A DNA stretch of 64,000 bases from assembly GCF_900155685.1 (NCBI RefSeq), contig NZ_LT732548.1, forward strand, positions 3,220,887 through 3,284,886, in the 5' to 3' direction. This stretch comes from Paenibacillus bouchesdurhonensis. GTDB taxonomy: Bacteria; Bacillota; Bacilli; Paenibacillales; Paenibacillaceae. The notes below the pieces were generated by a model. It was not told the DNA's origin. It did not search any database and was given only the letters and a program-made list of their open reading frames with translations. The position numbers were made by a program, and so were the translations under genes. Within the stretch, counting starts at the first letter, position 1; each line of letters begins with the position of its first letter. Below, piece after piece: positions 1 through 8,326 of the stretch.

Positions 1-369
1 ATTCCAGGCCCGGACGATTTCACTTGGTGTCATCGCCCCCGGATAGATGTCTATCGATTGTTCACGGGCATAGTTTACAACCGTTTCATCCAAGTTCGGG
101 GCTATTAGATACTCTGCCCCCGCTGACACAGCCTCCTTCGCCATATTCAAATCAAGCACCGTGCCTGCCCCAATTCGCATTTGCTCGCCGTATCGCTCGC
201 GCCAGCGCGATATCATAGCTAGAGCGCCTTCACTATTTAACGTCGCTTCTACAAACACTACTCCCGCTTTAGCCAAGGCCTCGATCAACCCATCTGCCCG
301 GTTCCCCGGGATATGTCGGAGAATGGCGATGATTCTCTCTCTTTTCAACTGTTCAAATGCAATACTCAT
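1..369 (-). CDS. eda: KDPG/KDG-type aldolase (Eda family), C-terminus cut by window edge
   Basis: Class I aldolase that splits 2-keto-3-deoxy-6-phosphogluconate into pyruvate and glyceraldehyde 3-phosphate, the last step of uronate breakdown and of the Entner-Doudoroff route. The window holds the first 123 codons. They show the family's N-terminal pattern: IIAILR at residues 13-18, the conserved glutamate at residue 41 in VEATLNSEG, GAGTVL, and IAPNLDE followed by YPGAMTPSE. The Schiff-base lysine lies beyond the edge. The ATG at 369 follows a GGAGGG ribosome binding site. The gene fits the acidic-sugar catabolism seen later in the window, although it is 34 kb away from that locus. Confidence 0.9.
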   Translation of the reverse strand, partial: MSIAFEQLKRERIIAILRHIPGNRADGLIEALAKAGVVFVEATLNSEGALAMISRWRERYGEQMRIGAGTVLDLNMAKEAVSAGAEYLIAPNLDETVVNYAREQSIDIYPGAMTPSEIVRAWN

Positions 370-454
370 TCTGTTCAGCCCTCCCTCCAAAACGTAGCAT
401 GTTCCACTCACGAATTCAATCTTAAGGCAGTCTTCTGTCACAAATCAGGAAAAA

Positions 455-484
455 TGTGACTCCGACGCCCAAGTCAGTTATAAT
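455..484 (+). promoter_or_regulatory. Candidate sigma-A promoter of the MBL hydrolase
   Basis: A perfect TATAAT -10 box at 479-484 stands 18 bp downstream of TGTGAC at 455-460, about 40 bp before the start codon at 524. The -35 box is a weak match, so this rests mainly on the -10. Confidence 0.4.
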
Positions 485-523
485 TTAGTCGTATGTCAAC
501 TATGTTCATTGAGGTGATTAATT

Positions 524-1222
524 ATGAAGCTGACCTACCTAGGACATTCTTCCGTTCACATCGACACAGGCGAATACAAGCTCATCATTGATCCGTTCCT
601 AACGGGCAACCCGGTCGCCACGGTTTCGGCTGAAGATATCGAGGCCGATTACGTGCTTCTGACGCACGGCCATTCCGACCATATTAGCGATGCTGAAACC
701 ATTGCACGGGGCAATCGATGCCCGATCATTGCCATCGTAGAATTAGCGGATTTTTTTGCAGCCAAAGGGCTTGAAACGATCGGCATGAATCTAGGAGGCT
801 CCAGTGCCTTTCCATTTGGCAAACTGAAATTTACTCCGGCTCTGCACAGCTCCTCTGTGCAAGTGGACGGAACGAACATTTATCTCGGCAATCCGGCCGG
901 AATCCTGCTTGAACTGAATGGATTCACCGTTTATCATGCAGGCGATACGGCTTTATTCACCGATTTGCAGCTGATTGGCACAAGGCACAAAGTCGATTTG
1001 GCCTTTATTCCGATCGGCGACTTCTTCACGATGGGGCCGGAGGATGCTTTAACTGCCGCAGAGTGGATCAGCGCTCGCCATGTTGTGCCTATTCACTATA
1101 ATACCTTCGATCTAATTCGTCAGGACGGCGATTTATTCGTCAGCGAGTTAAGCAAAATCGGCATTACTGGACATGCCCTCAAGCCGGGCGAGGATCTCCA
1201 TCATCATCATTTAAGCTTATAA
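524..1222 (+). CDS. MBL-fold metal-dependent hydrolase, UPF0173 (YtkL-like)
   Basis: A 232-residue cytoplasmic protein of the metallo-beta-lactamase superfamily. It opens with the UPF0173 pattern LTYLGHSS, and the metal-binding HxHxDH motif (HGHSDH) lies at residues 48-53. Later histidine/aspartate ligands are visible in YHAGDTALF and in the C-terminal VPIHYNTF. Length and motifs match Bacillus subtilis YtkL, whose substrate is not established. The ATG at 524 has a GAGGTG ribosome binding site. The C-terminus is unusually histidine-rich (LHHHHLSL). It is a single-gene unit closed by a bidirectional hairpin terminator. Confidence 0.9.
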   Translation: MKLTYLGHSSVHIDTGEYKLIIDPFLTGNPVATVSAEDIEADYVLLTHGHSDHISDAETIARGNRCPIIAIVELADFFAAKGLETIGMNLGGSSAFPFGKLKFTPALHSSSVQVDGTNIYLGNPAGILLELNGFTVYHAGDTALFTDLQLIGTRHKVDLAFIPIGDFFTMGPEDALTAAEWISARHVVPIHYNTFDLIRQDGDLFVSELSKIGITGHALKPGEDLHHHHLSL

Positions 1223-1236
1223 TTGAATACCAGAAC

Positions 1237-1274
1237 GAAGCCCCCGCTTCCGAAATGGAAGAAGGGGCTTTTCT
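1237..1274. terminator. Bidirectional intrinsic terminator
   Basis: Imperfect stem AAGCCCC-CGCTTCC / GGAAGAA-GGGGCTT with a short GAAAT loop and TTTTCT on the plus side. It lies between the convergent MBL hydrolase and MFS transporter genes. Confidence 0.75.
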
Positions 1275-1281
1275 CTGCAAG

Positions 1282-2508
1282 CTAATCTGCCAGCTCTTGG
1301 CCTTTGGTCTCGATTCCTAACCATAACACCGCTGCAGCTCCGATAAGAATCGTCACAAAGAATATGCCAAAAATATATCCAACCTCATAATGCCTTGCAA
1401 CGAGCATGCCTACCATATAAGGTGCAATAATCCCGCCAACGCGACCGAATGAGGCTGCTAGTCCCACTCCCGTCGAACGCACGCTTGTTGGATAGAGCTC
1501 TGGCGTATAGGCATACATTCCCCCCCAAGCGCCGAGATTAAAAAACGACAAGCATATTCCAGCAGCGATTAATGAACCTTCCGTCGTAGCCAGTCCAAAC
1601 CAAGCGGCACTGATGGCTGTCAACACCAAATAGAGAACGAGAACAAACTTCCTGCCGAACTTCTCAATAAAATAGGCGGCCGTAAAGTAGCCGGGAAGCT
1701 GAGCAAGCGTCATGATAAGAACGTATTCGAAGCTCTTGACCAGACTGAATCCCTTTATGATCATGACCGAAGGCAGCCACAGAAACATGCCGTAATAGGA
1801 GAATACGACTGTGAACCAGAGAAGCCACAGCATTATCGTGGCACGGCGATGCGGCTTAGCCCAAACGGATTTGAACCGCTGGCCAAACGACATAGAACTC
1901 TGGCGCTCCTGCGCAGATTGCTTCGTGAACCGCGGCGGGTCCTCAATCGCTCTGCGTAAATAAAGGGCATATAAAGCGGGCAAACCGCCGATGATAAAAG
2001 CCGCTTGCCAACCGTATTTAGGAATGACAAAGTAGGCGATCAAGGCTGAAGCAATCCAGCCAGCCGCCCAAAAACTCTCCAGCAGCACAACCGCCCTTCC
2101 TCGATCCTTGGATTGCACTGATTCCGAAACAAGTGTAGAAGCTACGGGCAGCTCCCCTCCCAGACCAAAGCCGGCAATGAACCGCAGAACGCACAGAATG
2201 GCGAATCCCGTCGCCGCTGCCGATAAGCCCGTCGCGACAGAGAAGATTAGCAAAGTCCAAAGCAGAACCGACTTCCTTCCATATTTGTCAGCCATAAAAC
2301 CAGCGATGGCCGCTCCAAATGCCATACCGATTGAGTTAATGCTCGTAAATAGTCCTGTTTGCTGCGGCGACAACTGCCACTTCAAACTCAAATCAGCGAT
2401 AATGAATGACAGAATACCGATATCCATGGCATCGAACATCCAGCTTAGTCCGGCGCTCATTAGCAGCTTGCGCTGCTTCGGCTCCCGAATCGTCTCCAAT
2501 AAGCTCAT
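1282..2508 (-). CDS. MFS transporter, NiaP/YceI-like
   Basis: A 12-segment major facilitator of about 408 residues. Visible signatures are WMFDAMDIGI in the first membrane segment, the loop 2-3 motif DKYGRKS, RFIAGFGLGGELP in segment 4, and the mirrored EKFGRK in the second half. This pattern is closest to the NiaP/YceI group (niacin and small aromatic acids), but substrate cannot be fixed from sequence. A GTG lies three codons upstream; the ATG at 2508 is preferred because TAGGAG sits about 8 bp ahead of it. It is a single gene, divergent from the GYF_2-domain gene across about 190 bp. Confidence 0.82.
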   Translation of the reverse strand: MSLLETIREPKQRKLLMSAGLSWMFDAMDIGILSFIIADLSLKWQLSPQQTGLFTSINSIGMAFGAAIAGFMADKYGRKSVLLWTLLIFSVATGLSAAATGFAILCVLRFIAGFGLGGELPVASTLVSESVQSKDRGRAVVLLESFWAAGWIASALIAYFVIPKYGWQAAFIIGGLPALYALYLRRAIEDPPRFTKQSAQERQSSMSFGQRFKSVWAKPHRRATIMLWLLWFTVVFSYYGMFLWLPSVMIIKGFSLVKSFEYVLIMTLAQLPGYFTAAYFIEKFGRKFVLVLYLVLTAISAAWFGLATTEGSLIAAGICLSFFNLGAWGGMYAYTPELYPTSVRSTGVGLAASFGRVGGIIAPYMVGMLVARHYEVGYIFGIFFVTILIGAAAVLWLGIETKGQELAD

Positions 2509-2694
2509 TTTTACCACTCCTACGCCTCGATTAGAGATTTTCTTTTTTTCGTTTAATATGGATCAATAATAGCAAATAATGACTTTTTTCGCATAAAAAC
2601 TTCATCCTTGCCGTTGCTTCTGAGTAAATCCATGATACTATTGAGGATATTATGCTATATTTTTCAAATCTTCATTAAAGGCAGGATGATATTT

Positions 2695-3435
2695 ATGGGG
2701 TACAATTACAACACTAGTCCGGTTCCTTGGTACTATGTATATCAAGACGTCATCAAAGGGCCCGTAACGATTGAGCAAATGCAAAGGGATTATTACATTC
2801 ATCGAGAGCTGCAGCCGAACACTATGGTATGGACCGAAGGCATGGCAGAATGGACGCCGCTATCTTCGACCGAGCTGATCAACCATATCATGTTTGCGGC
2901 TCCCAACAATAATCATGCCCATTATAGCAGCCCGTATCAGAATACTACATATTCAAATTCTACAAATACAGGCAAGGTATACACCAGGCCATACTCAGGC
3001 TCATCACAATCTCCAACAGGGTACCCTGCAGCGGGATACACCTCTGCAACACAGGCACACGGGGCGCCTCCCATGCAATACTCACTGCAAAAAGCCAACA
3101 ATACATACATGTGGATGATCGTCGTAGTTTGCGGAATCGGAACACTACTGCAGCTTTTTATTCAGGGCTACACGGGGGCTATAGGGCTTAGCCTTTTCAT
3201 TCAGATCTTGATGATTGGATTATACGCCTTGTTCTGCGCTTTGGATAAAGGCGAACTTAAACGCGCAGGCCATCGAACGACATCCGTCTGGTGGTTCTTG
3301 ATTGTACCGGTATATATGTTTATTCGAGCGTACAGATTACGCCAGTTTCCTTCATATGCCATTGCTTTCCTCGTCATCAGCTTTGTCGTCGGCTTCTTTT
3401 TTGGCTTTGTATCCGCTTTTGTCCAAGCGTTCTAA
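2695..3435 (+). CDS. GYF_2 (DUF4339)-domain membrane protein
   Basis: About 246 residues from the ATG at 2695, which has AGGAT about 9 bp upstream. The open frame runs back to 2608, and an ATG at 2686 is also possible. The N-terminus is a GYF_2 domain (WYYVYQDVIKGPVTIEQM, then MVWTEGMAEWTPLS), a fold that binds proline-rich peptides. A low-complexity Tyr/Ser/Thr/Asn/Pro linker of about 85 residues follows. The C-terminal third holds three to four hydrophobic segments. The arrangement suggests a membrane protein exposing a cytoplasmic peptide-binding domain. No function is known and no neighbour clarifies it. Confidence 0.8.
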   Translation: MGYNYNTSPVPWYYVYQDVIKGPVTIEQMQRDYYIHRELQPNTMVWTEGMAEWTPLSSTELINHIMFAAPNNNHAHYSSPYQNTTYSNSTNTGKVYTRPYSGSSQSPTGYPAAGYTSATQAHGAPPMQYSLQKANNTYMWMIVVVCGIGTLLQLFIQGYTGAIGLSLFIQILMIGLYALFCALDKGELKRAGHRTTSVWWFLIVPVYMFIRAYRLRQFPSYAIAFLVISFVVGFFFGFVSAFVQAF

Positions 3436-3460
3436 ATCACCAGCCTAGGGGCTGAATTTA

Positions 3461-3509
3461 AAAGAGCTGTACCTGCAGGCAGTGCAATCTGCCATGGGTA
3501 CAGCTCTTT
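3461..3509. terminator. Bidirectional terminator hairpin
   Basis: A stem of about 13 bp, AAAGAGCTGTACC (3461-3473) pairing with GGTACAGCTCTTT (3497-3509). The loop carries a smaller nested GGCAG/CTGCC hairpin. It lies between convergent genes ending at 3435 and 3513. Confidence 0.75.
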
Positions 3510-3512
3510 GCT

Positions 3513-4022
3513 TTACACTAGCGCTAGATGGTAAATATGCTGCGGCCCAATCGGGCCGTCGATCAACCTTCCGTTATCGCGAAAGCCTGCCGACAAATAT
3601 ACAGCTTGGGCTGCTTTATTACGTTTATTTACACTCAGAACGACTTCATTCCGTCCAGGAAATTGAGATTTCATAAATTCAGGGAGCTGAAGCATGGCAC
3701 CCTTGGCAACACCTTGACCCTGATGCTGATAATCGATTGAAAAAGATTGCAACAGCATAGCGTTAGCATTGATGGCAAAGTTCGCGATATTCGGCCCTTC
3801 CTGCAAAGTGAAAAAACCGGCAATTTTTTGCTCATACAGGATCACTACAGGATATCGTTCATCATCTTGGATCGCCTGTTCCAGCACGTCCTTAGGCAAG
3901 GCGCTGAACTCGATTTGACCTTCCGGCAGTTCAAAGCTCTCCAGACACTCTCGATCCATCGGCAGGTACGGACGCAAAATTACTTTGCTCATCCTTTCTG
4001 CATTCATCCCTAGTTTATTCAT
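3513..4022 (-). CDS. GNAT family N-acetyltransferase
   Basis: A 169-residue GCN5-related acetyltransferase. The acetyl-CoA binding segment is visible as QHQGQGVAKGAM (Q-x-x-G-x-G/A), preceded by the beta4 strand LLQSFSIDY and followed by VNKRNKAAQAVYLSAGF, the usual N-x-x-A-x-x-x-Y motif. The substrate is unknown. The start is uncertain: ATG codons exist at 4022, 4007 and 3992, and none has a well-spaced ribosome binding site. The next GNAT gene lies directly upstream with a 12 bp gap, so the two are probably co-transcribed. Confidence 0.83.
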   Translation of the reverse strand: MNKLGMNAERMSKVILRPYLPMDRECLESFELPEGQIEFSALPKDVLEQAIQDDERYPVVILYEQKIAGFFTLQEGPNIANFAINANAMLLQSFSIDYQHQGQGVAKGAMLQLPEFMKSQFPGRNEVVLSVNKRNKAAQAVYLSAGFRDNGRLIDGPIGPQHIYHLALV

Positions 4023-4033
4023 AGTAAATATGC

Positions 4034-4384
4034 TTAATCGCTACCTACCCTTCTTCCCATGATCACAAGATCCCTCTCGATTCCACCTAAATTGGCCACC
4101 TGCGGCAACAGCGCCCACTGCTCGAATCCGTACTTTTGCAGTAATTTCAAGCTGGCATCGTTATGGGCAAACACAAAACCCAGCAGAGTCTTCACAGCAA
4201 TGACCGGACATGTCGCAATGGCCTTCTCAATTAGAAGACCGCCGATCCCCTGTCCTCGAAATGCAGAGGATATGTAAATGCTAATTTCCGCTGTAACCAT
4301 TCTGCTGTCAATCGTCTCATTGTATATATCTACGATCTGCGCTAAATCGCCCTTTTGTGCATGCTCAATTCGATATTCAGACAT
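4034..4384 (-). CDS. GNAT acetyltransferase of the phosphinothricin-acetyltransferase type with an internal in-frame deletion
   Basis: Only 116 residues, although the YwnH/phosphinothricin acetyltransferase family usually has about 163-170. The N-terminus (IVDIYNETIDSRMVTA) matches the family start. The text then jumps straight to EISIYISSAFRGQGIGGLL, the acetyl-CoA site, and continues normally through LGFVFAHNDASLKLLQKYGF to ERDLVIMGRRV. About 48 residues that normally lie between MVTA and TAEISIYI are absent, with no frameshift. The missing part includes core beta strands and substrate-pocket residues, so activity is doubtful. The ATG at 4384 has an AGGAG site. It is either a decaying gene or a natural minimal variant. 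Confidence 0.75.
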   Translation of the reverse strand: MSEYRIEHAQKGDLAQIVDIYNETIDSRMVTAEISIYISSAFRGQGIGGLLIEKAIATCPVIAVKTLLGFVFAHNDASLKLLQKYGFEQWALLPQVANLGGIERDLVIMGRRVGSD

Positions 4385-4408
4385 ATGAGTGCTCCTAAGC
4401 TTAGAAAT

Positions 4409-4429
4409 AGCTAGCCTGGGAGGCTAGCT
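4409..4429 (-). terminator. Hairpin at the end of the DinB gene
   Basis: Perfect 8 bp stem AGCTAGCC/GGCTAGCT around a 5 nt loop, overlapping the TAG stop at 4424-4426. There is only a weak T-tract, so it may act as a partial terminator before the GNAT genes. Confidence 0.4.
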
Positions 4430-4894
4430 TTGGATTAATTTCTTGTACATTTTAATGACGCTAAAGTGCATGCCCTCATGATAAAGGCTAAAGTTCAAAA
4501 ATCCTTCCACTGTTTCGAGCGTGAATCCTGACGATGTCTTATACGGCTTACTAACTTTTTCGTCCAGATTTCCTGAAAGCTGAGAAATGATTTGCTTGGG
4601 CTGCTGCTCGAGAATCTCAATGATTTCAGCAAGCTTTGGGGCCCCCTCCGTCCAATTCTCCGGCGATGTCCCGTTAGCAAAAAAAACCTTGTGCTGCGCT
4701 GGGATCATTGAAGACCGACCGGTAAGCTGAAAAGCGAATGCATCCTGAACAAGGGCAATGTGACCGAGGTTCCAGCGAATATGGTTACGAAATCCAGACG
4801 GAATAAGATCTGCTTGCTCTTCCGATAGATCGCTAACTACCTTTAAAGTCTGACTGCGGATGAATTCCAATTGGCTAAAAATAATTTCTCCCAT
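4424..4894 (-). CDS. DinB family protein (DinB_2)
   Basis: A 156-residue four-helix-bundle protein of the DinB/YfiT superfamily, members of which bind a divalent metal and often act as thiol-dependent transferases. The metal-binding histidine pattern is present: NLGHIALVQD in the second helix and LYHEGMHFSVI in the last helix. The ATG at 4894 has a GGGAGG site about 7 bp upstream. It sits in a minus-strand run of small stress- or detoxification-type genes (ABM monooxygenase upstream, GNAT genes downstream), probably one transcript with the ABM gene 17 bp away. The substrate is unknown. Confidence 0.85.
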   Translation of the reverse strand: MGEIIFSQLEFIRSQTLKVVSDLSEEQADLIPSGFRNHIRWNLGHIALVQDAFAFQLTGRSSMIPAQHKVFFANGTSPENWTEGAPKLAEIIEILEQQPKQIISQLSGNLDEKVSKPYKTSSGFTLETVEGFLNFSLYHEGMHFSVIKMYKKLIQS

Positions 4895-4911
4895 GCGCTA
4901 CCTCCCAATGA

Positions 4912-5214
4912 CTAATCGATGTACTGCTTGATTTGGATATAATGCTGAACTTTTGGAAATGGATCGTAGAATTGGTGAAGCAGCGCTTTCCATTCTTGAT
5001 AGCGTTCCGATTTCCTAAATCCGACCTCATGATCGGTAATAGAGCGCCATTTGACGAGAAGAATGTACTTATTTTCCTCCTCGACGCATTTATGCAGCTC
5101 ATGCTCAATATAACCGGGCATTGCCGATATAATTTTGGACGCTTGGCGGAAGCTGCTTTCAAAGTCATTCATCGTTCCCGGCTTCACATGCAGCTCAGCT
5201 ACTTCAAGTATCAT
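4912..5214 (-). CDS. Antibiotic biosynthesis monooxygenase (ABM) domain protein
   Basis: A 100-residue ferredoxin-like dimeric fold protein. The start [14 protein letters not shown] is the classic first strand, followed by [25 protein letters not shown] and a C-terminal HYIQIKQYI strand. Such proteins are cofactor-free oxygenases or haem/quinone-handling enzymes; which one applies here cannot be said. The open frame starts nine codons earlier, but the ATG at 5214 is preceded by a strong GGGGGAGAG site and begins exactly at the domain. Confidence 0.85.
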   Translation of the reverse strand: MILEVAELHVKPGTMNDFESSFRQASKIISAMPGYIEHELHKCVEEENKYILLVKWRSITDHEVGFRKSERYQEWKALLHQFYDPFPKVQHYIQIKQYID

Positions 5215-5292
5215 TCTCTCCCCCCTCAACAGCTTGTTCAATCCATCATTTGTTCCAGTGTCCTTAGTATACCACCATACATATGATGGAAG

Positions 5293-6213
5293 CTATTTAG
5301 TTAATCCCTTCCTTTGCCGCAATGCCTTATGAATCCAAATCGCGGCGATCGAGCCTTCCCCCATCGCAACTGTTGCTTGCTCCGCATGCAGTGCAACATC
5401 GCCAGCCACCCATACCCCCTCTATGCTCGTTTGCTTGCTGCGCGGATCGCTTTCGACATGTCCGTTAGGGCTTAACTTTGCCCCGAGCTGATCAGCCAAT
5501 TCAGAATGAACCTGATTTCCGCCAAAGGCAATGAAGCCGCGCTCTGCTAGCAGCACAGTCCCGTTATTCAGCACGACCTGCTCGATTTGTCCCTCGGCCC
5601 CTTGACGTATCTCAGCAATCGGCTCATCAATATACGAAATTTTCTCTAGACGAAGCTGTTCCATCAGTTTTGGAGAGATCGGTGAAGCGTCATGGTTCAC
5701 ATAAGTTAACATACTCGTTCGTTCTGCTAGTATTAACGCCATATTCGCGCCGCTATCGCCAGCCCCCATAAGCACAGTCAACTTGCCTTCAATTTCATAG
5801 CCATCGCAATCTGGGCAAATATAGACGCTGCTCCCGAGAGTCGTGACAAGTCCAGGAATATCGGGAATCCGATCGCTCACGCCTGTTGCCAGCAAAATTG
5901 TGGCAGCTTCATATTTATTGCCTGTTTCCCCTTTAAGCAGCATCGTTCCATCATCGTTTCGTGCCGCAGTAATCACCCGATCCTGAGTAAAGCGAATGCC
6001 GACGCTTTCCGCTTGCTCTCGGCCTCTCCTCCGTAATTCCTCGCCTGAAATCCCCTGCGGCCAGCCTAGAATATTATGATACTTTCGGCAGAGCGTGGAT
6101 CTGCCCACGCCGTCATCAATGACAAGCACGTCGTACGCGGAATAACGTCCCAACTGAATTGCGGCTTGCAGCCCAGCAATCCCCCCGCCAATAATGATGC
6201 AGTCCTGTGCCAT
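5293..6213 (-). CDS. Thioredoxin-reductase-like NAD(P)/FAD oxidoreductase with CPDC active site
   Basis: A 306-residue two-domain flavoprotein. The FAD-binding GGGIAG lies at residues 9-14. The redox CxxC is C133-P-D-C136 in the NAD(P) domain, and a second Rossmann glycine motif (GAGDSG) follows. The C-terminal FAD motif is GVWVAGDVA. Classical thioredoxin reductase has CATC and carries trxB context; this protein has CPDC followed by DGYE, which marks a separate Bacillales subgroup of thioredoxin-reductase-like enzymes. The natural electron acceptor is not clear. The ATG at 6213 has a GGAGA site. It appears to be a single-gene unit. Confidence 0.85.
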   Translation of the reverse strand: MAQDCIIIGGGIAGLQAAIQLGRYSAYDVLVIDDGVGRSTLCRKYHNILGWPQGISGEELRRRGREQAESVGIRFTQDRVITAARNDDGTMLLKGETGNKYEAATILLATGVSDRIPDIPGLVTTLGSSVYICPDCDGYEIEGKLTVLMGAGDSGANMALILAERTSMLTYVNHDASPISPKLMEQLRLEKISYIDEPIAEIRQGAEGQIEQVVLNNGTVLLAERGFIAFGGNQVHSELADQLGAKLSPNGHVESDPRSKQTSIEGVWVAGDVALHAEQATVAMGEGSIAAIWIHKALRQRKGLTK

Positions 6214-6337
6214 ATGCGAATTTCTCCATTCCTCTATTGGGATAATGATGTTTAACGATCTTCTCCTTCTTGTTTTACCATGATTGGCTTAACGAGGACG
6301 GTCTAAAGAAGGATCGGAAATTGAAAGTCGAAAGACG

Positions 6338-6365
6338 ATAACGACCGCGATATCGCGGTCGTTAT
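6338..6365 (-). terminator. Perfect 28 bp palindrome at the end of the alpha-glucosidase gene
   Basis: ATAACGACCGCGAT is followed directly by its exact reverse complement. It overlaps the TAA stop of the GH13 gene (6362-6364). Its tract is T-rich but interrupted, so it is probably a terminator, though a protein-binding palindrome is possible. Confidence 0.6.
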
Positions 6366-8068
6366 TCATTCCGTGCTTTGGGCAGACGCTTCAGGTATAC
6401 TCTAGCCTCATAAGGGCGAAGCGGCAATTTGCACAAGTCCTCATTTTTCTGCGCAGCATAATTCGATAGGAGCAGTTCCATCCCGTCCTTGGATAGTTCC
6501 TTGGGGAGCTCAAACAGCGGCTCACGTTCAAAAAAATTCAATATAACCAGCAATTGCTCATTTTCCAGCGTCCGCGAGTACGCATAAATTTCAGGATGTA
6601 GAGGCAGCAACAGCTTATATTGTCCGTAAACGATCACCTTATGCTTTTTCCGCAGATGAATCAGCTTCTTGTAATAATGAAAGATCGAATCGGGATCTTT
6701 AAGTGAATCCGCTACATTAATCTCCATATAGTTGGAATTAACCTTGATCCATGGCGTCCCCGTCGTAAAACCTCCTTGCTCGGTCATATCCCATTGCATC
6801 GGAGTTCGCGCATTATCTCGGCTCTTCTTATGAATCGCTTGCATAATCTCTTCTTCCGGCACCCCATAGTCTCGCTGCTCCTCATAGTAATTCAGCGTCT
6901 CGACATCGCGGTAATCGTCGATCGACTCGAGTGCGATGTTGGTCATTCCGATTTCTTCGCCCTGATAAATATAGGGCGTACCTTCCAGCATGTGAATGAA
7001 CGTAGCGAGCATTTTCGCGGAAGGTACACGATACACCAGGTCATTGCCAAAACGGGAAACTGATCGCGGCTGGTCATGATTGCATAAGTAGTTTGCGTTC
7101 CAGCCACGGCGATGAAGCACGGTTTGCCAGTTACTGATGATCTTTTTCAACTCCAATAAATTCCATGGAACAACGTCCCACTTGCCGCTTCCCGAGGATG
7201 CGGCATCCATGAACATATGCTCGAATTGAAACGTCATATTCAGCTCTCTTCGCCCGTCACCTACATAATCAAGGGCTTGTTCCGGCCCTAAGCCCGATGT
7301 CTCCCCGACAGTCATAATGTCGTAATAATAGAGCACCTTGTCATACAAATTCTGAAGCAGGGTATGAACGCTTTCCAGGTTGGAGAACATTTCATACGCT
7401 CGTACCGTCTTCGTCTGATGGGGGTTATGCGCGTCCGGAAATCCTTCGGCTTTTACGATGTGGGATATCGCATCAAAGCGGAACCCGTCAACCCCTTTTT
7501 TAAGCCACCACTCGACCATATTATGAAGCTCGTCGATCACCACCGGGTTGTTCCAGTTCAGATCCGGCTGATACTTGGAGTATAAGTGCAAATAATACTC
7601 ATCCGTCTGCGGATCATACTCCCAAACCGAGCCGCTAAAATAGGACTCCCAGTTGTTCGGCGGGCCTCCGTTTTTCCCTTTGCGCCATATGTAATAATCC
7701 CTCTTCGGATTATCCTTGGACTGACGAGACTCCAAGAACCAGGGATGCTTGTGGGAAGTATGGTTCAGCACTAAATCCATCATCAGCCTCATTCCGCGGG
7801 AATGCATATCCTGAAGGAGCAGGTCAAAATCCTCCATCGTGCCAAACTGCTCCATGATATCGCAATAGTCGCTAATATCATATCCGTTGTCATGGCCCGG
7901 CGATTTATAAATGGGGCTAAGCCACAGTACATCGACGCCCAACTCCTGCAAGTAATCCAGCTTGGAGATAATGCCTTTGAGATCGCCGATCCCGTCGCCA
8001 TTGCTGTCTTTAAAGCTGACCGGGTAAATTTGATATACTACACTCTCTTTCCACCACTTCGGTTTCAT
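6362..8068 (-). CDS. GH13 subfamily 31-type alpha-glucosidase
   Basis: A 568-residue cytoplasmic enzyme (no signal peptide) that removes glucose from the non-reducing ends of malto- or isomalto-oligosaccharides. The family regions are all present: DLVLNHTS (about 98-105), GFRFDAISHI with nucleophile D199, GETSG with acid/base E256, and LCNHDQPR with D332. The residue after the nucleophile is Ala200. From what I know of the family, Val at this site goes with alpha-1,6 (oligo-1,6-glucosidase) activity and Ala/Thr with alpha-1,4 preference, so maltase-like specificity is inferred. The ATG at 8068 has GGAGG about 12 bp upstream. It stands alone, without a sugar transporter or regulator. Confidence 0.9.
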   Translation of the reverse strand: MKPKWWKESVVYQIYPVSFKDSNGDGIGDLKGIISKLDYLQELGVDVLWLSPIYKSPGHDNGYDISDYCDIMEQFGTMEDFDLLLQDMHSRGMRLMMDLVLNHTSHKHPWFLESRQSKDNPKRDYYIWRKGKNGGPPNNWESYFSGSVWEYDPQTDEYYLHLYSKYQPDLNWNNPVVIDELHNMVEWWLKKGVDGFRFDAISHIVKAEGFPDAHNPHQTKTVRAYEMFSNLESVHTLLQNLYDKVLYYYDIMTVGETSGLGPEQALDYVGDGRRELNMTFQFEHMFMDAASSGSGKWDVVPWNLLELKKIISNWQTVLHRRGWNANYLCNHDQPRSVSRFGNDLVYRVPSAKMLATFIHMLEGTPYIYQGEEIGMTNIALESIDDYRDVETLNYYEEQRDYGVPEEEIMQAIHKKSRDNARTPMQWDMTEQGGFTTGTPWIKVNSNYMEINVADSLKDPDSIFHYYKKLIHLRKKHKVIVYGQYKLLLPLHPEIYAYSRTLENEQLLVILNFFEREPLFELPKELSKDGMELLLSNYAAQKNEDLCKLPLRPYEARVYLKRLPKARNE

Positions 8069-8326
8069 GTTAATATTCTGCCTCCTTATCGGGGTGCAGC
8101 TCTTTCGAGCATCAAAGCGGTCTGATTTCTAAAATACGTCGAGCCGATGATCTACTTATATATCTTTAAACAATCGTTACATTCGATATAACAGTTAAAA
8201 TTAATTTTTGGCCTATACATAACTTTTTTATGACCATTTTCACTGATATAGTATAATGAAATAATCTGCGTCTATTCGCTATGCTACGCAATTATTGCAA
8301 TTGACTCGAAAGGATGTCGCTAAGCT

